Source: an uncultured Clostridia bacterium (GTDB taxonomy: Bacteria; Bacillota; Clostridia; UBA1381). Taken from it: a stretch of DNA of 64,000 nucleotides. Made by a program: the position numbers and the translations under genes. The stretch covers positions 1 through 64,000 of the forward strand of contig CAKSQL010000001.1 of the NCBI GenBank assembly GCA_934486735.1, read 5' to 3'. Below the pieces are notes generated by a model. That model saw nothing but the letters and a program-made list of their open reading frames with translations, searched no databases and was not told the DNA's origin. Positions 1 through 8,496 of this stretch are shown here, in pieces (within the stretch, counting starts at the first letter, position 1; the number at the start of each line of letters is the position of its first letter).

Positions 1-18
1 CAAACTGGAATTTTCAAA

Positions 19-621
19 TTAGTCTTTGCAAATAACCTTTGAACCTTCACCATCAATTACAATTCCCTGACGGTTGTTAATTGGGCATAGATTCAAATCC
101 GAAAACTCAGTCATTATTTTCTCGGTAACTTTCTTAAATGGTGCTGTAAGATAATGCGGAAGAACATAGAAATCAATCAAATCAAGCCCTGCATCATCTT
201 CTTGTGAGTAGTCCTCCGGCTTTTCATCCATTTGTTCAATATATTGGATGGTAGGAGCGCATATAATCGCACCTGCCGATTCACCGATCATCAGTTTTCC
301 CTTTGCCAATTCTTTCTTCAACAGCTCATCCGTTCCCGTTTTACGGAGCTGGTCTATAAGGAAAAAAGAATTTCCGCCGGTAAAATATATCACATCCGCA
401 TCTTCAAAAACAGACTGTATCGTTGAATAAGCCTCCGTTGAAATATCAATTTCAGTTACGATTGCTCCCAACTTTTTGAATAATTTTCGAGCCGAGCCGA
501 CATAACCGGTGTAGCCTTCACGCAGTGAAGCTGTTGGAATAAATGCGACTTTCTTATTTTCAATTTCTTCCTTTATCAGACTTCCCACACTTGAAAAGTG
601 CGAACATAAAAATAGTTTCAT
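19..621 (-). CDS. Peptidase E-like (S51 family) hydrolase
   Basis: Likely cytoplasmic serine dipeptidase or related class-I-glutamine-amidotransferase-like enzyme. The 200-residue product has the family's nucleophile elbow GESAGA (Ser about residue 115 from the chosen start), a preceding FTGGNSF loop and a downstream LPHY histidine, in the order seen in aspartyl dipeptidases of family S51; the length fits the family. The start is set at the ATG at 621, which has AAAGGAG seven bases upstream; the TTG just before it is less well placed. It stands alone, downstream of the lysS terminators. The true substrate is unknown, since S51 also includes cyanophycinase-type enzymes, but the fold call is secure. 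Confidence 0.85.
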   Translation of the reverse strand: MKLFLCSHFSSVGSLIKEEIENKKVAFIPTASLREGYTGYVGSARKLFKKLGAIVTEIDISTEAYSTIQSVFEDADVIYFTGGNSFFLIDQLRKTGTDELLKKELAKGKLMIGESAGAIICAPTIQYIEQMDEKPEDYSQEDDAGLDLIDFYVLPHYLTAPFKKVTEKIMTEFSDLNLCPINNRQGIVIDGEGSKVICKD

Positions 622-668
622 CAATATTCTCCTTTATAAATACCAATTTATCTTTTTCTTTCTGAAAA

Positions 669-693
669 TGGGCAATTCCGCAATGGAACTGCC
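669..693 (-). terminator. Hairpin, probable distal terminator after lysS
   Basis: GGGCA-TTCC pairs with GGAA-TGCCC around a short loop; on the minus strand the hairpin is followed by ATTTTC. It would stop leftward readthrough from lysS into the peptidase E-like gene. The T-run is short. Confidence 0.4.
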
Positions 694-796
694 CATATAT
701 CTTTAAAATATGCGATTTTTAAGGCTCTGCACCGTTTCAAGCACCATTTGGTGTAAATTTGGTGTATTTGTGTATTTTCAGAGCTTTTTCACAAAT

Positions 797-833
797 GAAG
801 TACATCCCGTTTTGTAAGGTAAAACGGTACTTC
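797..833 (-). terminator. Hairpin directly after the lysS stop codon
   Basis: GAAGTACATCCCGTTTT and AAAACGGTACTTC form a hairpin with a three-base bulge, starting at the base after the lysS stop. The T-run on the minus strand is weak, so this may be an RNA 3'-end stabiliser rather than a full terminator. Confidence 0.45.
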
Positions 834-2750
834 TTAATAGAGCTTTGCACCTGCCGGAATATGGTCATCTACCATAAGGAGATGAAGCTTTTCTTCGCCT
901 TCTTCTTCGTGTACTGCACTGAGAAGCATACCACAAGAGTCAATGCCCATCATTGCTCTCGGAGGAAGATTTGTGATTGCAATAAGTGTCTTACCGACAA
1001 GTTCTTCCGGCTCATAATATGCGTGAATACCGCTTAAAATGGTTCTATCTGTGCCTGTTCCGTCATCCAGAGTAAACTGCAACAGCTTCTTTGATTTCGG
1101 TACTGCTACGCACTCTTTAACCTTAACGGCTCTGAAATCAGACTTTGAGAATGTATCAAAATCAACATCTTCTTCAAACAAAGGCTCAATCTTTACCTTA
1201 GAAAAATCAATTTTCTCAGGCTCTGAATTTGGTGTAGAAATCTCTTTAGAACTTACACCATTTTCGGATTTTACACCACCGAGGGTCTTCATTGTCGGGA
1301 AGAGCAGAACGTCTCTGATTGCGGCCGAATCGGTGAGCAGCATACACATACGGTCGATTCCAAAGCCGATTCCGCCCGTCGGCGGCATACCTATCTCCAA
1401 TGCGTTCATGAAATCTTCATCGGTTGTATTTGCTTCATCATTACCCTGTGCCAGCTGTTCCTCCTGTGCCTTAAAGCGTTCTCTCTGATCTATCGGGTCA
1501 TTCAGCTCGGAGTATGCATTCGCCATCTCCCAGCCATTCATAAAGAACTCGAAGCGTTCAACATACTCCGGATTCTCCGGCTTTTTCTTTGTCAGCGGCG
1601 AAATTTCAATCGGATGATCCGTAACAAATGTCGGCTGAACAAGATGTTCCTCGGCATATTCTTCAAAGAACAAGCTCAAAATCTCGCCCTTGCTATGTCT
1701 TTCTTCATAATCAACATGATGCTCCTTTGCTGCTGCGCGCGCTTCCTCCAGCGTCTTTATCTCGTTAAAGTCAACGCCGGAATATTTTTTAACGGCATCA
1801 AGCATAGTTATTCTCTCAAACGGCTTACCCAAATCCATTTCAACGCCGTTATAGCTAATCTTTGTCGTGCCCAAAACATCTTGTGCCACGTGCCTGTAGA
1901 GATTCTCCGTCAAATCCATCATGCCGTGATAATCGGTATACGCCTGATACAGTTCCATAAGCGTAAATTCCGGATTATGACGAGTATCCAAGCCTTCATT
2001 TCTGAAAACTCTGCCTATTTCATATACCTTTTCCAAACCGCCGACAATCAGACGCTTCAAATACAACTCCAACGATATTCTGAGTTTGAAATCTTCATCG
2101 AGCGCATTGAAATGCGTCTCGAACGGACGTGCTGCCGCACCGCCCGCATTCGACACGAGCATCGGTGTTTCAACCTCCAAAAAGCCCTGATTATTCAAGT
2201 AATTTCTGATGGAAGAAATTATTTTTGAACGTTTTACAAACACATCCTTAACATCCGCGTTCATAATCAAATCAATATAACGCTGTCTGTAGCGCAAATC
2301 GGTATTTGTCATGCCATGAAACTTCTCCGGCAAGGGCTGCAGCGACTTGGATAGCAATTCTATTTTTTCCACGCGAATTGAAATTTCGCCGGTTTTTGTT
2401 GTGAAAACTTCACCGCTTGCGCCGACAATATCACCAATATCATACTTTTTGAATATTGCATATTCATCCTCGCCCAATATATCCTTTTTCACAAAAAGCT
2501 GAATCTGACCGTCAATATCCTGCATATGACAGAATCCGACTTTGCCCATGCCGCGCTTTGACATCAGTCTGCCGGCAACCGACACGCTCTGACCTTCCAG
2601 CTCTGCATAGCTATCCTTTATCTGCTGCGATGTGTGAGTACGGTTGTACTTTGTAACCTCGAACGGATCACGTCCGTTCTGCTGCAATTCGGAAAGCTTT
2701 TCCCTGCGTATTTTAAGCAGCTCGGAAAGCTGCACCTCATTTTGTTCCAT
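834..2750 (-). CDS. lysS: Lysyl-tRNA synthetase (class II) with C-terminal tRNA-binding domain
   Basis: Charges tRNA-Lys with lysine in the cytoplasm. An anticodon-binding OB domain (about residues 55-145) precedes the class II catalytic core (about 150-490), with motif 2 around FRNEGLDTRHNPEF (249-262) and motif 3 at GIGFGIDRM (460-468). A Ser/Glu/Pro-rich linker (about 491-527) then leads to an EMAP/MetG-C-type tRNA-binding domain to residue 638, recognisable from DFRAVKVKECVAVP and LPPRAMMGIDSCGMLLSA. Ordinary bacterial LysS is about 490-500 residues, so the last 110-140 are an addition. The start has AAAGGA upstream. It lies alone between a lipoprotein gene and two hairpins. The enzyme identity is secure; a role for the extra domain in tRNA affinity is inferred from MetRS. 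Confidence 0.97.
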   Translation of the reverse strand: MEQNEVQLSELLKIRREKLSELQQNGRDPFEVTKYNRTHTSQQIKDSYAELEGQSVSVAGRLMSKRGMGKVGFCHMQDIDGQIQLFVKKDILGEDEYAIFKKYDIGDIVGASGEVFTTKTGEISIRVEKIELLSKSLQPLPEKFHGMTNTDLRYRQRYIDLIMNADVKDVFVKRSKIISSIRNYLNNQGFLEVETPMLVSNAGGAAARPFETHFNALDEDFKLRISLELYLKRLIVGGLEKVYEIGRVFRNEGLDTRHNPEFTLMELYQAYTDYHGMMDLTENLYRHVAQDVLGTTKISYNGVEMDLGKPFERITMLDAVKKYSGVDFNEIKTLEEARAAAKEHHVDYEERHSKGEILSLFFEEYAEEHLVQPTFVTDHPIEISPLTKKKPENPEYVERFEFFMNGWEMANAYSELNDPIDQRERFKAQEEQLAQGNDEANTTDEDFMNALEIGMPPTGGIGFGIDRMCMLLTDSAAIRDVLLFPTMKTLGGVKSENGVSSKEISTPNSEPEKIDFSKVKIEPLFEEDVDFDTFSKSDFRAVKVKECVAVPKSKKLLQFTLDDGTGTDRTILSGIHAYYEPEELVGKTLIAITNLPPRAMMGIDSCGMLLSAVHEEEGEEKLHLLMVDDHIPAGAKLY

Positions 2751-2889
2751 TTATCTAACATTCCTTTCGGTTTCTTTATATATATAATTATATACTATTT
2801 TTTTACAAAAGACAATTAATTTCGGTAAAATTCAAAAATATTGACTATAGCACATAACCGGAGCTTCGTTGTTTGGGTATTTCGACGAA

Positions 2890-3552
2890 TTATATATCGG
2901 AATCTCCCTCCGGCACAACGTCACCCTTTGCATTTACATCCTGTGCATGATAGCGTATTCCTATCTTTATCTTTGAGTCGGTATCCTTAAAAAGCACCAG
3001 ATTAACTTGAGTATTTCCCATCTCCCAGCCGGTTCTGTACATCATAATTCCTGTCTCAAGTGCGGCAGCATACTTTGATTCATCTTTTGTCTCTGCGCCA
3101 TCCGACCATTTCTGCTCGGAATATTTCGGCTCACCATACTTTTTCTTATATTTATCAAGCAATTTATTATAATCGTCTATAAACTCATTTGTATCACTAT
3201 GCGAATGAGTTGTATAGTATATACATTCTGCAAGTTTTCCGCCGTCAAAAGTATATTCCGACTCAACCGGGAATCCGCCCACGGTCAGATTTTTATAACG
3301 GATAACTCCTTCTCCTACCGTCTTATAGCCCTCGCCCTCGGCAGCCGTAACCTCAGACAAAGACATTCCCCATTTCATTCCGCGAAAATCTCTCTCCTCC
3401 GGCGAAACGGTTGGTGCCGGAGTTGCCGTTGCTTCTTCCTTTAACGAAAATCCATCGGCATCCGTCCCGTCTATCACGACTTTCGTTCCGCCATTACCGC
3501 ATCCCGATAACAGTGCCGCCGCAATAAGCATAAGAGCAACTATTTTTTTCAT
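2890..3552 (-). CDS. Putative lipoprotein of unknown function
   Basis: A 220-residue exported protein. The N-terminus is a lipoprotein signal peptide ending in LLSGC (lipobox, Cys about residue 18), followed by a Gly/Asn stretch and a Thr/Pro-rich spacer of about 30 residues before a folded region. That region contains FRGMKWGMSLSEV, a phrase typical of small periplasmic or surface domains that begin RGxxWGxs, and later KYKKKYGEP. No catalytic motif is visible. The start has a strong GGAGGAGG. It lies between lysS and the PHP gene, all minus strand. Export and lipidation are well supported; the function is unknown. Confidence 0.75.
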   Translation of the reverse strand: MKKIVALMLIAAALLSGCGNGGTKVVIDGTDADGFSLKEEATATPAPTVSPEERDFRGMKWGMSLSEVTAAEGEGYKTVGEGVIRYKNLTVGGFPVESEYTFDGGKLAECIYYTTHSHSDTNEFIDDYNKLLDKYKKKYGEPKYSEQKWSDGAETKDESKYAAALETGIMMYRTGWEMGNTQVNLVLFKDTDSKIKIGIRYHAQDVNAKGDVVPEGDSDI

Positions 3553-3571
3553 AACTAAACCTCCTCCAAAT

Positions 3572-4294
3572 TTAAAATATAATATTTCCGCTGATATCTA
3601 TAACATATTCACCTTTTTTCAGAATATCAGCAAGCGCATAAGAATCCTCCGGCAATACTTTTGTTCTGATTGCCGACAATCCGTCATGTCCGCATTTCGG
3701 ATAATGAAAATCCGAACCGGCGGTTACGATTGAAAAACCATTCTCTGAGGCATATCGTGCTGCTACCGCAATTCTGGAATTTTGATCCGGATGCATATTA
3801 AACACTTCTATTCCGTCGAGCAATCCCGGATCCACCGTCTCCATTCCGTCACGAAACGGATGTGCTTGAATAAACACGCTTTTGTCAAGCTTTACTTCAT
3901 TTCTGAAAGCCTCTATCCCTTTTGGCAAATAATCATAAATCTTACCGAGCAGTGCCTTATCCAAACCATAAATCAAATAGTCGTTTATATTTTGCGTGAA
4001 TCTTATTTCTGCTCCCAAAAGTATATGCAAGCCATATTTCTTTGCCGCTTCGCAAGTCTGTTCATAACCTGACATGTAATATTCCATTGCTTCTTCTTTC
4101 GGCAAAGTATTCAAAATTTCATAAATGAAGTGATTTGTAATAACCACAGCATCATATCCGCGTTCGGCATATGCTCTTGCCATTTCCTCAGGAGTAACAC
4201 AGCTGCACGGGCTCACCGGCGTCGTGTGTGCATGCATTTCAATTTTGAACTTATATTCGTCCATTATTTGTTTTTTAATCCGTCCTATATCCAT
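3572..4294 (-). CDS. PHP-domain metal-dependent phosphoesterase
   Basis: PHP (polymerase and histidinol phosphatase) fold, 240 residues. Metal-binding motifs appear in order: EMHAHTTPVSPCSC near the start, a central ITNHF, AHPFRDG, and a C-terminal SDFHYPKCGHDG. This set is typical of stand-alone PHP hydrolases acting on small phosphoesters. The start chosen is the ATG at 4294, which has AAAGGA upstream; in-frame starts 33-45 bases further up lack a good ribosome site and would add a charged tail. It follows purA on the same strand, separated by a terminator-like hairpin. The substrate cannot be deduced; a polysaccharide-regulation phosphatase or nucleotide phosphatase is possible. Confidence 0.8.
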   Translation of the reverse strand: MDIGRIKKQIMDEYKFKIEMHAHTTPVSPCSCVTPEEMARAYAERGYDAVVITNHFIYEILNTLPKEEAMEYYMSGYEQTCEAAKKYGLHILLGAEIRFTQNINDYLIYGLDKALLGKIYDYLPKGIEAFRNEVKLDKSVFIQAHPFRDGMETVDPGLLDGIEVFNMHPDQNSRIAVAARYASENGFSIVTAGSDFHYPKCGHDGLSAIRTKVLPEDSYALADILKKGEYVIDISGNIIF

Positions 4295-4349
4295 TTTTCT
4301 CGCTGTCCTTTCATTTTGTATCGCCATTTTATCTTTCAAACAAACAAAG

Positions 4350-4389
4350 CTGCCGCAAATGAGGTTTTGTTTTTCTCCTTTTGCAGCAG
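4350..4389 (-). terminator. Terminator-like hairpin after purA
   Basis: CTGCCGCAAA and TTTGCAGCAG pair over ten positions with one G-U; on the minus strand it is followed by CTTTGTTTGTTTG. It would end the purC-purB-purA transcript just past purA. Confidence 0.55.
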
Positions 4390-4399
4390 TCTTATTTTT

Positions 4400-5680
4400 T
4401 TAATCGCGGAAAATGATATCTTCTCGTCCCGGTCCGTTTGATATGATTCCGATCGGGAATCCGATTTGTTCTTCAACAAATTCGATATATTTGCGGCAGT
4501 TTTCCGGCAGGTCGGAATACTTCTTTATACCGCGGATATCGCAGTTCCAGCCCGGCAGAGTCTCAAGCACAGGCTTTGCGCGATTCAGCTTATCGGTTGT
4601 CGGGAATTCTTTTGTCACCTTACCGTCAACCTCATAGCCTACGCATACCGGAATTTCTTTAAGATATCCAAGTACATCCAAAACGGTAAATGCAACTTTT
4701 GTTGTGCCTTGAACCATACAGCCGTAACGCGTTGCAACGCAGTCGAACCAGCCCATACGGCGCGGTCTGCCGGTTGTTGCACCGAACTCGCCGCCATCAC
4801 CGCCGCGGCGTCTCAGCTCGTCCGCTTCATCTCCGAAAATTTCCGAGACAAACGCACCTGCGCCGACTGCCGACGAATATGCCTTTACAACGGTGATTAT
4901 TTCTTTGATTTCATACGGCGGAATACATGCGCCGACTGCGCCGTAGCCCGCTACGGTATGCGATGATGTCGTGAACGGATATATTCCGAAATCGGGGTCT
5001 TTCAGCGAGCCAAGCTGGCCTTCGAGCAATATATTTTTGCCATCTTTTATCGCATTATGCATAAACTCAACAGAATTTACAACATACGGAGCAACCATCT
5101 CTTTATACTCCATAAGAGTATTGAAAAGCTCATCCGCATCAATCGCCGGCTTATGATACACATGCTCAAGTATCAGATTTTTAACCTCAAGCACATTTTT
5201 GATTTTTTCTTTCAGTTCATTCTCGTCGCAAAACAGTTCCCAGACCTGGAATCCGATTTTTGCATACTTATCTGAATAAAACGGTGCAATTCCTGATTTT
5301 GTCGAGCCGAATTTACGGTCTGAAAGTCTTTCCTCCTCGTATTGGTCGAACAGGATATGATAAGGCATCAGAACCTGTGCTCTTTCCGAAATAAGAAGAT
5401 TCGGCTTCGGCACTCCGCGCGACACAATTTCTTCAAATTCCTTGAAAAGCTCCGGAATATTAAGCGCCACGCCGTTGCCTATCATATTTATAACGTTTTT
5501 ATTGAACGAGCCTGACGGCAGAAGATGAAGTGCAAATTTTCCATACTCATTTATGATAGTATGTCCCGCATTTGCTCCGCCCTGGAATCGGATAACTATA
5601 TCAGAATCGGCAGCGAGCATATCGGTAATCTTGCCCTTTCCTTCATCGCCCCAGTTTGCTCCTACAATTGCTTTAACCAT
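4400..5680 (-). CDS. purA: Adenylosuccinate synthetase
   Basis: Joins IMP and aspartate using GTP to give adenylosuccinate, the first committed step from IMP to AMP. The 426-residue length is normal. The N-terminal P-loop GDEGKGK (11-17) with Asp12, GGANAGHT (34-41) with His40, and the signature TGRPRRMGWFD mid-protein are all intact. It is last in the purC-purB-purA operon, 29 bases after purB. With PurB (the following step) and PurC it supplies the end of AMP synthesis. The ATG start has an AAAGG-type site somewhat far upstream. Confidence 0.98.
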   Translation of the reverse strand: MVKAIVGANWGDEGKGKITDMLAADSDIVIRFQGGANAGHTIINEYGKFALHLLPSGSFNKNVINMIGNGVALNIPELFKEFEEIVSRGVPKPNLLISERAQVLMPYHILFDQYEEERLSDRKFGSTKSGIAPFYSDKYAKIGFQVWELFCDENELKEKIKNVLEVKNLILEHVYHKPAIDADELFNTLMEYKEMVAPYVVNSVEFMHNAIKDGKNILLEGQLGSLKDPDFGIYPFTTSSHTVAGYGAVGACIPPYEIKEIITVVKAYSSAVGAGAFVSEIFGDEADELRRRGGDGGEFGATTGRPRRMGWFDCVATRYGCMVQGTTKVAFTVLDVLGYLKEIPVCVGYEVDGKVTKEFPTTDKLNRAKPVLETLPGWNCDIRGIKKYSDLPENCRKYIEFVEEQIGFPIGIISNGPGREDIIFRD

Positions 5681-5709
5681 TATTAATCACAACCTTTTTT
5701 ATTTTTATC

Positions 5710-7140
5710 TCAGACATTTATTTCAACCTTAACGCCGAGAAGTTCTTTATTTTTTTCCACAATCGGATATACAAATTCATTCAGAAAATCGGAAACCTGT
5801 TCGGGTGCGCGACCGACAAAATTCTCCGGTTTCATTACCGCAAGAATCTCCTCACGTGTAAGTCCGAATGCCGAGTCAGCGGCAATAAGATCAACCAAGT
5901 TGTTGTCTTTGCCCTCCTCTTTTACCATTCTGCCTGCCTCCATTGAATATCTGCGGATTTTCTCGTGCAGCTCCTGGCGGTCGCCGCCTTTTTTTACTGC
6001 GTCCATCATGATATTCTCTGTCGCCATGAACGGTATCTCACGCATGAACTGCTGATTTATAACCTTTGGGTAAACAACCAGCCCGTCCACCACATTTATA
6101 TAAAGGCTCAAAATCGCGTCAACGGCAAGAAACGCTTCGGGAACGCTTATTCTCTTATTCGCCGAATCATCGAGAGTTCTCTCAAACCACTGTGTCGACG
6201 CTGTGATTGCCGGATTGAGAGCATCCACAATCACATATCTGCTCAAAGAGCCGATTCGCTCCGAACGCATCGGATTGCGCTTATATGCCATTGCCGACGA
6301 GCCTATCTGAGATTTCTCGAAAGGCTCCTCTATCTGTTTCAAGTGCTGCAAAAGTCTGATATCGTTTGAGAACTTATACGCACTCTGTGCAATTCCGCTC
6401 AAAACATTCAAAACCTGCGAATCCAGTTTCCTTGGATATGTCTGTCCGCTCACCGGGAAACAATCTGTATATCCCATTTTCGCCGCAATTTTTCTGTCCA
6501 GTTCCTTGCACTTTTCATGATCGCCGTCAAACAGCTCATAAAAGCTTGCCTGTGTTCCGGTCGTTCCCTTGCAGCCCAAAAGCTTTGCTTTGGACAGCTG
6601 ATGCTCAAGTTCCTCCAAATCAAGGAGCAAATCCTCAAGCCAAAGCGACGCACGCTTTCCGACCGTTGTCGGCTGTGCCGGCTGAAAATGTGTAAAAGCA
6701 AGGGTCGGCAGCGACTTATATTCTTCGCAAAATTTTGCAAGTTCATTTATCAGGCATATAAGCTTTTGTTTTACCAGTCTCATCGCCTCGGTCATTATAA
6801 TTATATCGGTGTTATCGCCGACATAACAGCTTGTTGCTCCGAGATGAATTATCGGCTTTGCCGTCGGGCACTGAACCCCGTATGCGTATACGTGGCTCAT
6901 GACATCGTGGCGAACCTTTTTTTCTCTTTCCTTTGCGACATCATAATTGATATCCTCGGCATGGGCTTTAAGTTCAGCAATCTGCTCATCGGTTATCGGG
7001 AGTCCCAATTCCTTTTCGCTTTCTGCCAGTGCTATCCATAGCTTGCGCCAAGTTGTAAATTTTTTGTCCGGTGAAAACAAATATTGCATTTCTTTCGATG
7101 CATATCTTGTATTCAGCGGATTTTCGTATGTATCCTTCAT
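5710..7140 (-). CDS. purB: Adenylosuccinate lyase
   Basis: Cleaves fumarate from both SAICAR and adenylosuccinate, so it acts twice in purine synthesis, once after PurC and once after PurA, which brackets it in this operon. It is 476 residues of the fumarase/aspartase superfamily. The signature SSAMAYKRNP lies at 281-290 with the catalytic serine, the general-acid histidine sits in THFQPAQPT (about 151), and HDVMSH at 78-83. The start has AGGAGG eight bases upstream. It begins 10 bases after purC ends and stops 29 bases before purA. No irregularities. Confidence 0.98.
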   Translation of the reverse strand: MKDTYENPLNTRYASKEMQYLFSPDKKFTTWRKLWIALAESEKELGLPITDEQIAELKAHAEDINYDVAKEREKKVRHDVMSHVYAYGVQCPTAKPIIHLGATSCYVGDNTDIIIMTEAMRLVKQKLICLINELAKFCEEYKSLPTLAFTHFQPAQPTTVGKRASLWLEDLLLDLEELEHQLSKAKLLGCKGTTGTQASFYELFDGDHEKCKELDRKIAAKMGYTDCFPVSGQTYPRKLDSQVLNVLSGIAQSAYKFSNDIRLLQHLKQIEEPFEKSQIGSSAMAYKRNPMRSERIGSLSRYVIVDALNPAITASTQWFERTLDDSANKRISVPEAFLAVDAILSLYINVVDGLVVYPKVINQQFMREIPFMATENIMMDAVKKGGDRQELHEKIRRYSMEAGRMVKEEGKDNNLVDLIAADSAFGLTREEILAVMKPENFVGRAPEQVSDFLNEFVYPIVEKNKELLGVKVEINV

Positions 7141-7150
7141 CCGACTCCTC

Positions 7151-7864
7151 CTATTTATCGAGTCCCAGTCGTTTAAATACTTCCTCGTATGCTTCCTCTA
7201 CATTTCCAAGGTCGCGGCGGAAACGGTCTTTATCGAGCTTCTCGTGTGTTTTTGCATCCCAAAGACGGCATGTATCGGGCGAAATCTCGTCCGCAAGAAT
7301 TATTTCGCCGTCGGGCGTTCTGCCGAACTCTATCTTAAAGTCAACAAGTTCGATTCCTATCGTCTTGAAGTACTCTTTCAAAACGTCGTTTACTTTAAAT
7401 GTCATATCCGCGATTTTGTCCAAGTCCTCGCGTGTTGCGATTCCGAGAGCCATTGCATGATAATCATTTATAAGCGGATCACCGAGTGCATCGTCCTTAT
7501 AGCAATACTCCAAAACGGTTGTTTTGAGCGGCGAACCCTCCTCAACGCCGAGACGTTTTGAAAAGCTGCCTGCGGCAATATTTCTCACAATTACCTCCAG
7601 GGGAACAATCGTCACCTTTTTGACAGCTGTTTCGCGATCGGACAATTCCTCCACAAAATGAGTCGGAATCCCCTTTTTCTCCATAAGCTTCATAAGATAG
7701 TTCGACATTTTGTTATTGACAACGCCCTTGCCGGCAATCTGACCTTTTTTCAGTCCGTTGAACGCGGTTGCGTCATCCTTGTAATCCACGATGTACAAAT
7801 TCTCATCATCTGTCTTATACACTTTTTTAGCTTTACCTTCATAAAGCAGTTCTTTTTTCTCCAT
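7151..7864 (-). CDS. purC: SAICAR synthetase
   Basis: Phosphoribosylaminoimidazole-succinocarboxamide synthase, adding aspartate to CAIR with ATP. It is 237 residues, the usual length for the short bacterial form. YEGKAKKVY (8-16) is the conserved N-terminal ATP-site segment, and LVDFKIEFG and ADEISPDTCRLWD are the other family signatures. The start is set at the ATG at 7864, which has AGGAGG six bases upstream; the ATG two codons earlier would abut that site. It is the first gene of the purC-purB-purA operon, which carries only these three steps. No purine riboswitch or obvious PUR box is visible upstream. Confidence 0.97.
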   Translation of the reverse strand: MEKKELLYEGKAKKVYKTDDENLYIVDYKDDATAFNGLKKGQIAGKGVVNNKMSNYLMKLMEKKGIPTHFVEELSDRETAVKKVTIVPLEVIVRNIAAGSFSKRLGVEEGSPLKTTVLEYCYKDDALGDPLINDYHAMALGIATREDLDKIADMTFKVNDVLKEYFKTIGIELVDFKIEFGRTPDGEIILADEISPDTCRLWDAKTHEKLDKDRFRRDLGNVEEAYEEVFKRLGLDK

Positions 7865-7926
7865 CTTCATCCTCCTCATTTGATTGAAACGATGTTCTGT
7901 GGCAAGACATTTTACCACCAACTTAT

Positions 7927-7955
7927 ATTATATTATAAAATTGAAATAAAATCAA
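7927..7955 (-). promoter_or_regulatory. Sigma-A promoter for purC-purB-purA
   Basis: On the minus strand TTGATT (7955-7950), a 17-base spacer and TATAAT (7932-7927) lie about 60 bases before the purC start. Confidence 0.6.
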
Positions 7956-8046
7956 TATAAATTTCTACTATTTTTTTCATTTCTGAATAAAAAAAAGTCA
8001 ACTGTTTATACTAAAATACGAAAAAATGCGAATGGAGTGTCGATAT

Positions 8047-8496
8047 ATGGAGCAAAAAGACAGCGCCGAACTGCTTGCAAGGATTTACGAAAACGCACGA
8101 ACCGGTGCGGATGTAATGAAATCAATAACGGCAAAAACACACTCGGACAGTTTCAGACAGATTTCAAACGCCGCCGAGAAAAAATACATTTCATTCGCAA
8201 ATGAGGCATCCGCACTTTTGGGTGCCCTCGGCAGCCTGCCGCCCGAGCGCGGAATATTTTCGCGGCTTGAAATGCACTCGGCTCTTTTGATGAGCCGCGC
8301 AAACGGAGACGAAAGTTCAATCGAAATGATTATAAGCGGCTGCTCAGCCGGAGTTATCGAGCTTTTACACGCACTCAAAAGCCTGCCCGACTCGGATGCG
8401 CGTTCGCGCAGCCTTGCAGGCAGGCTTATCGCGGCAGAGCAGGAAAACATCTCGCTTATGCAGCATTGGCTTGTTCTTCCCGATTCGCTATCTTGA
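8047..8496 (+). CDS. Small helical protein of unknown function
   Basis: A 149-residue soluble protein, predicted almost entirely helical: Ala/Glu/Leu-rich segments about 25-30 residues long separated by short turns, resembling a four-helix bundle of the ferritin-like or DUF2383 type. It starts EQKDSAELLARIYENARTG and ends with a helix rich in Ala/Glu. No metal-ligand pattern such as ExxH is complete, so a ferritin function is not claimed. The start is at 8047, with GGAG nine bases upstream; an ATG seven codons earlier is less well placed. It converges with the ATP-grasp gene, overlapping its 3' end by nine bases. I do not recognise the family. Confidence 0.65.
   Translation: MEQKDSAELLARIYENARTGADVMKSITAKTHSDSFRQISNAAEKKYISFANEASALLGALGSLPPERGIFSRLEMHSALLMSRANGDESSIEMIISGCSAGVIELLHALKSLPDSDARSRSLAGRLIAAEQENISLMQHWLVLPDSLS

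Noticed and set aside
7865..8046. Purine riboswitch or PUR box before purC
   Set aside because: Only a promoter is seen; no three-stem purine aptamer or PurR-like palindrome could be recognised.
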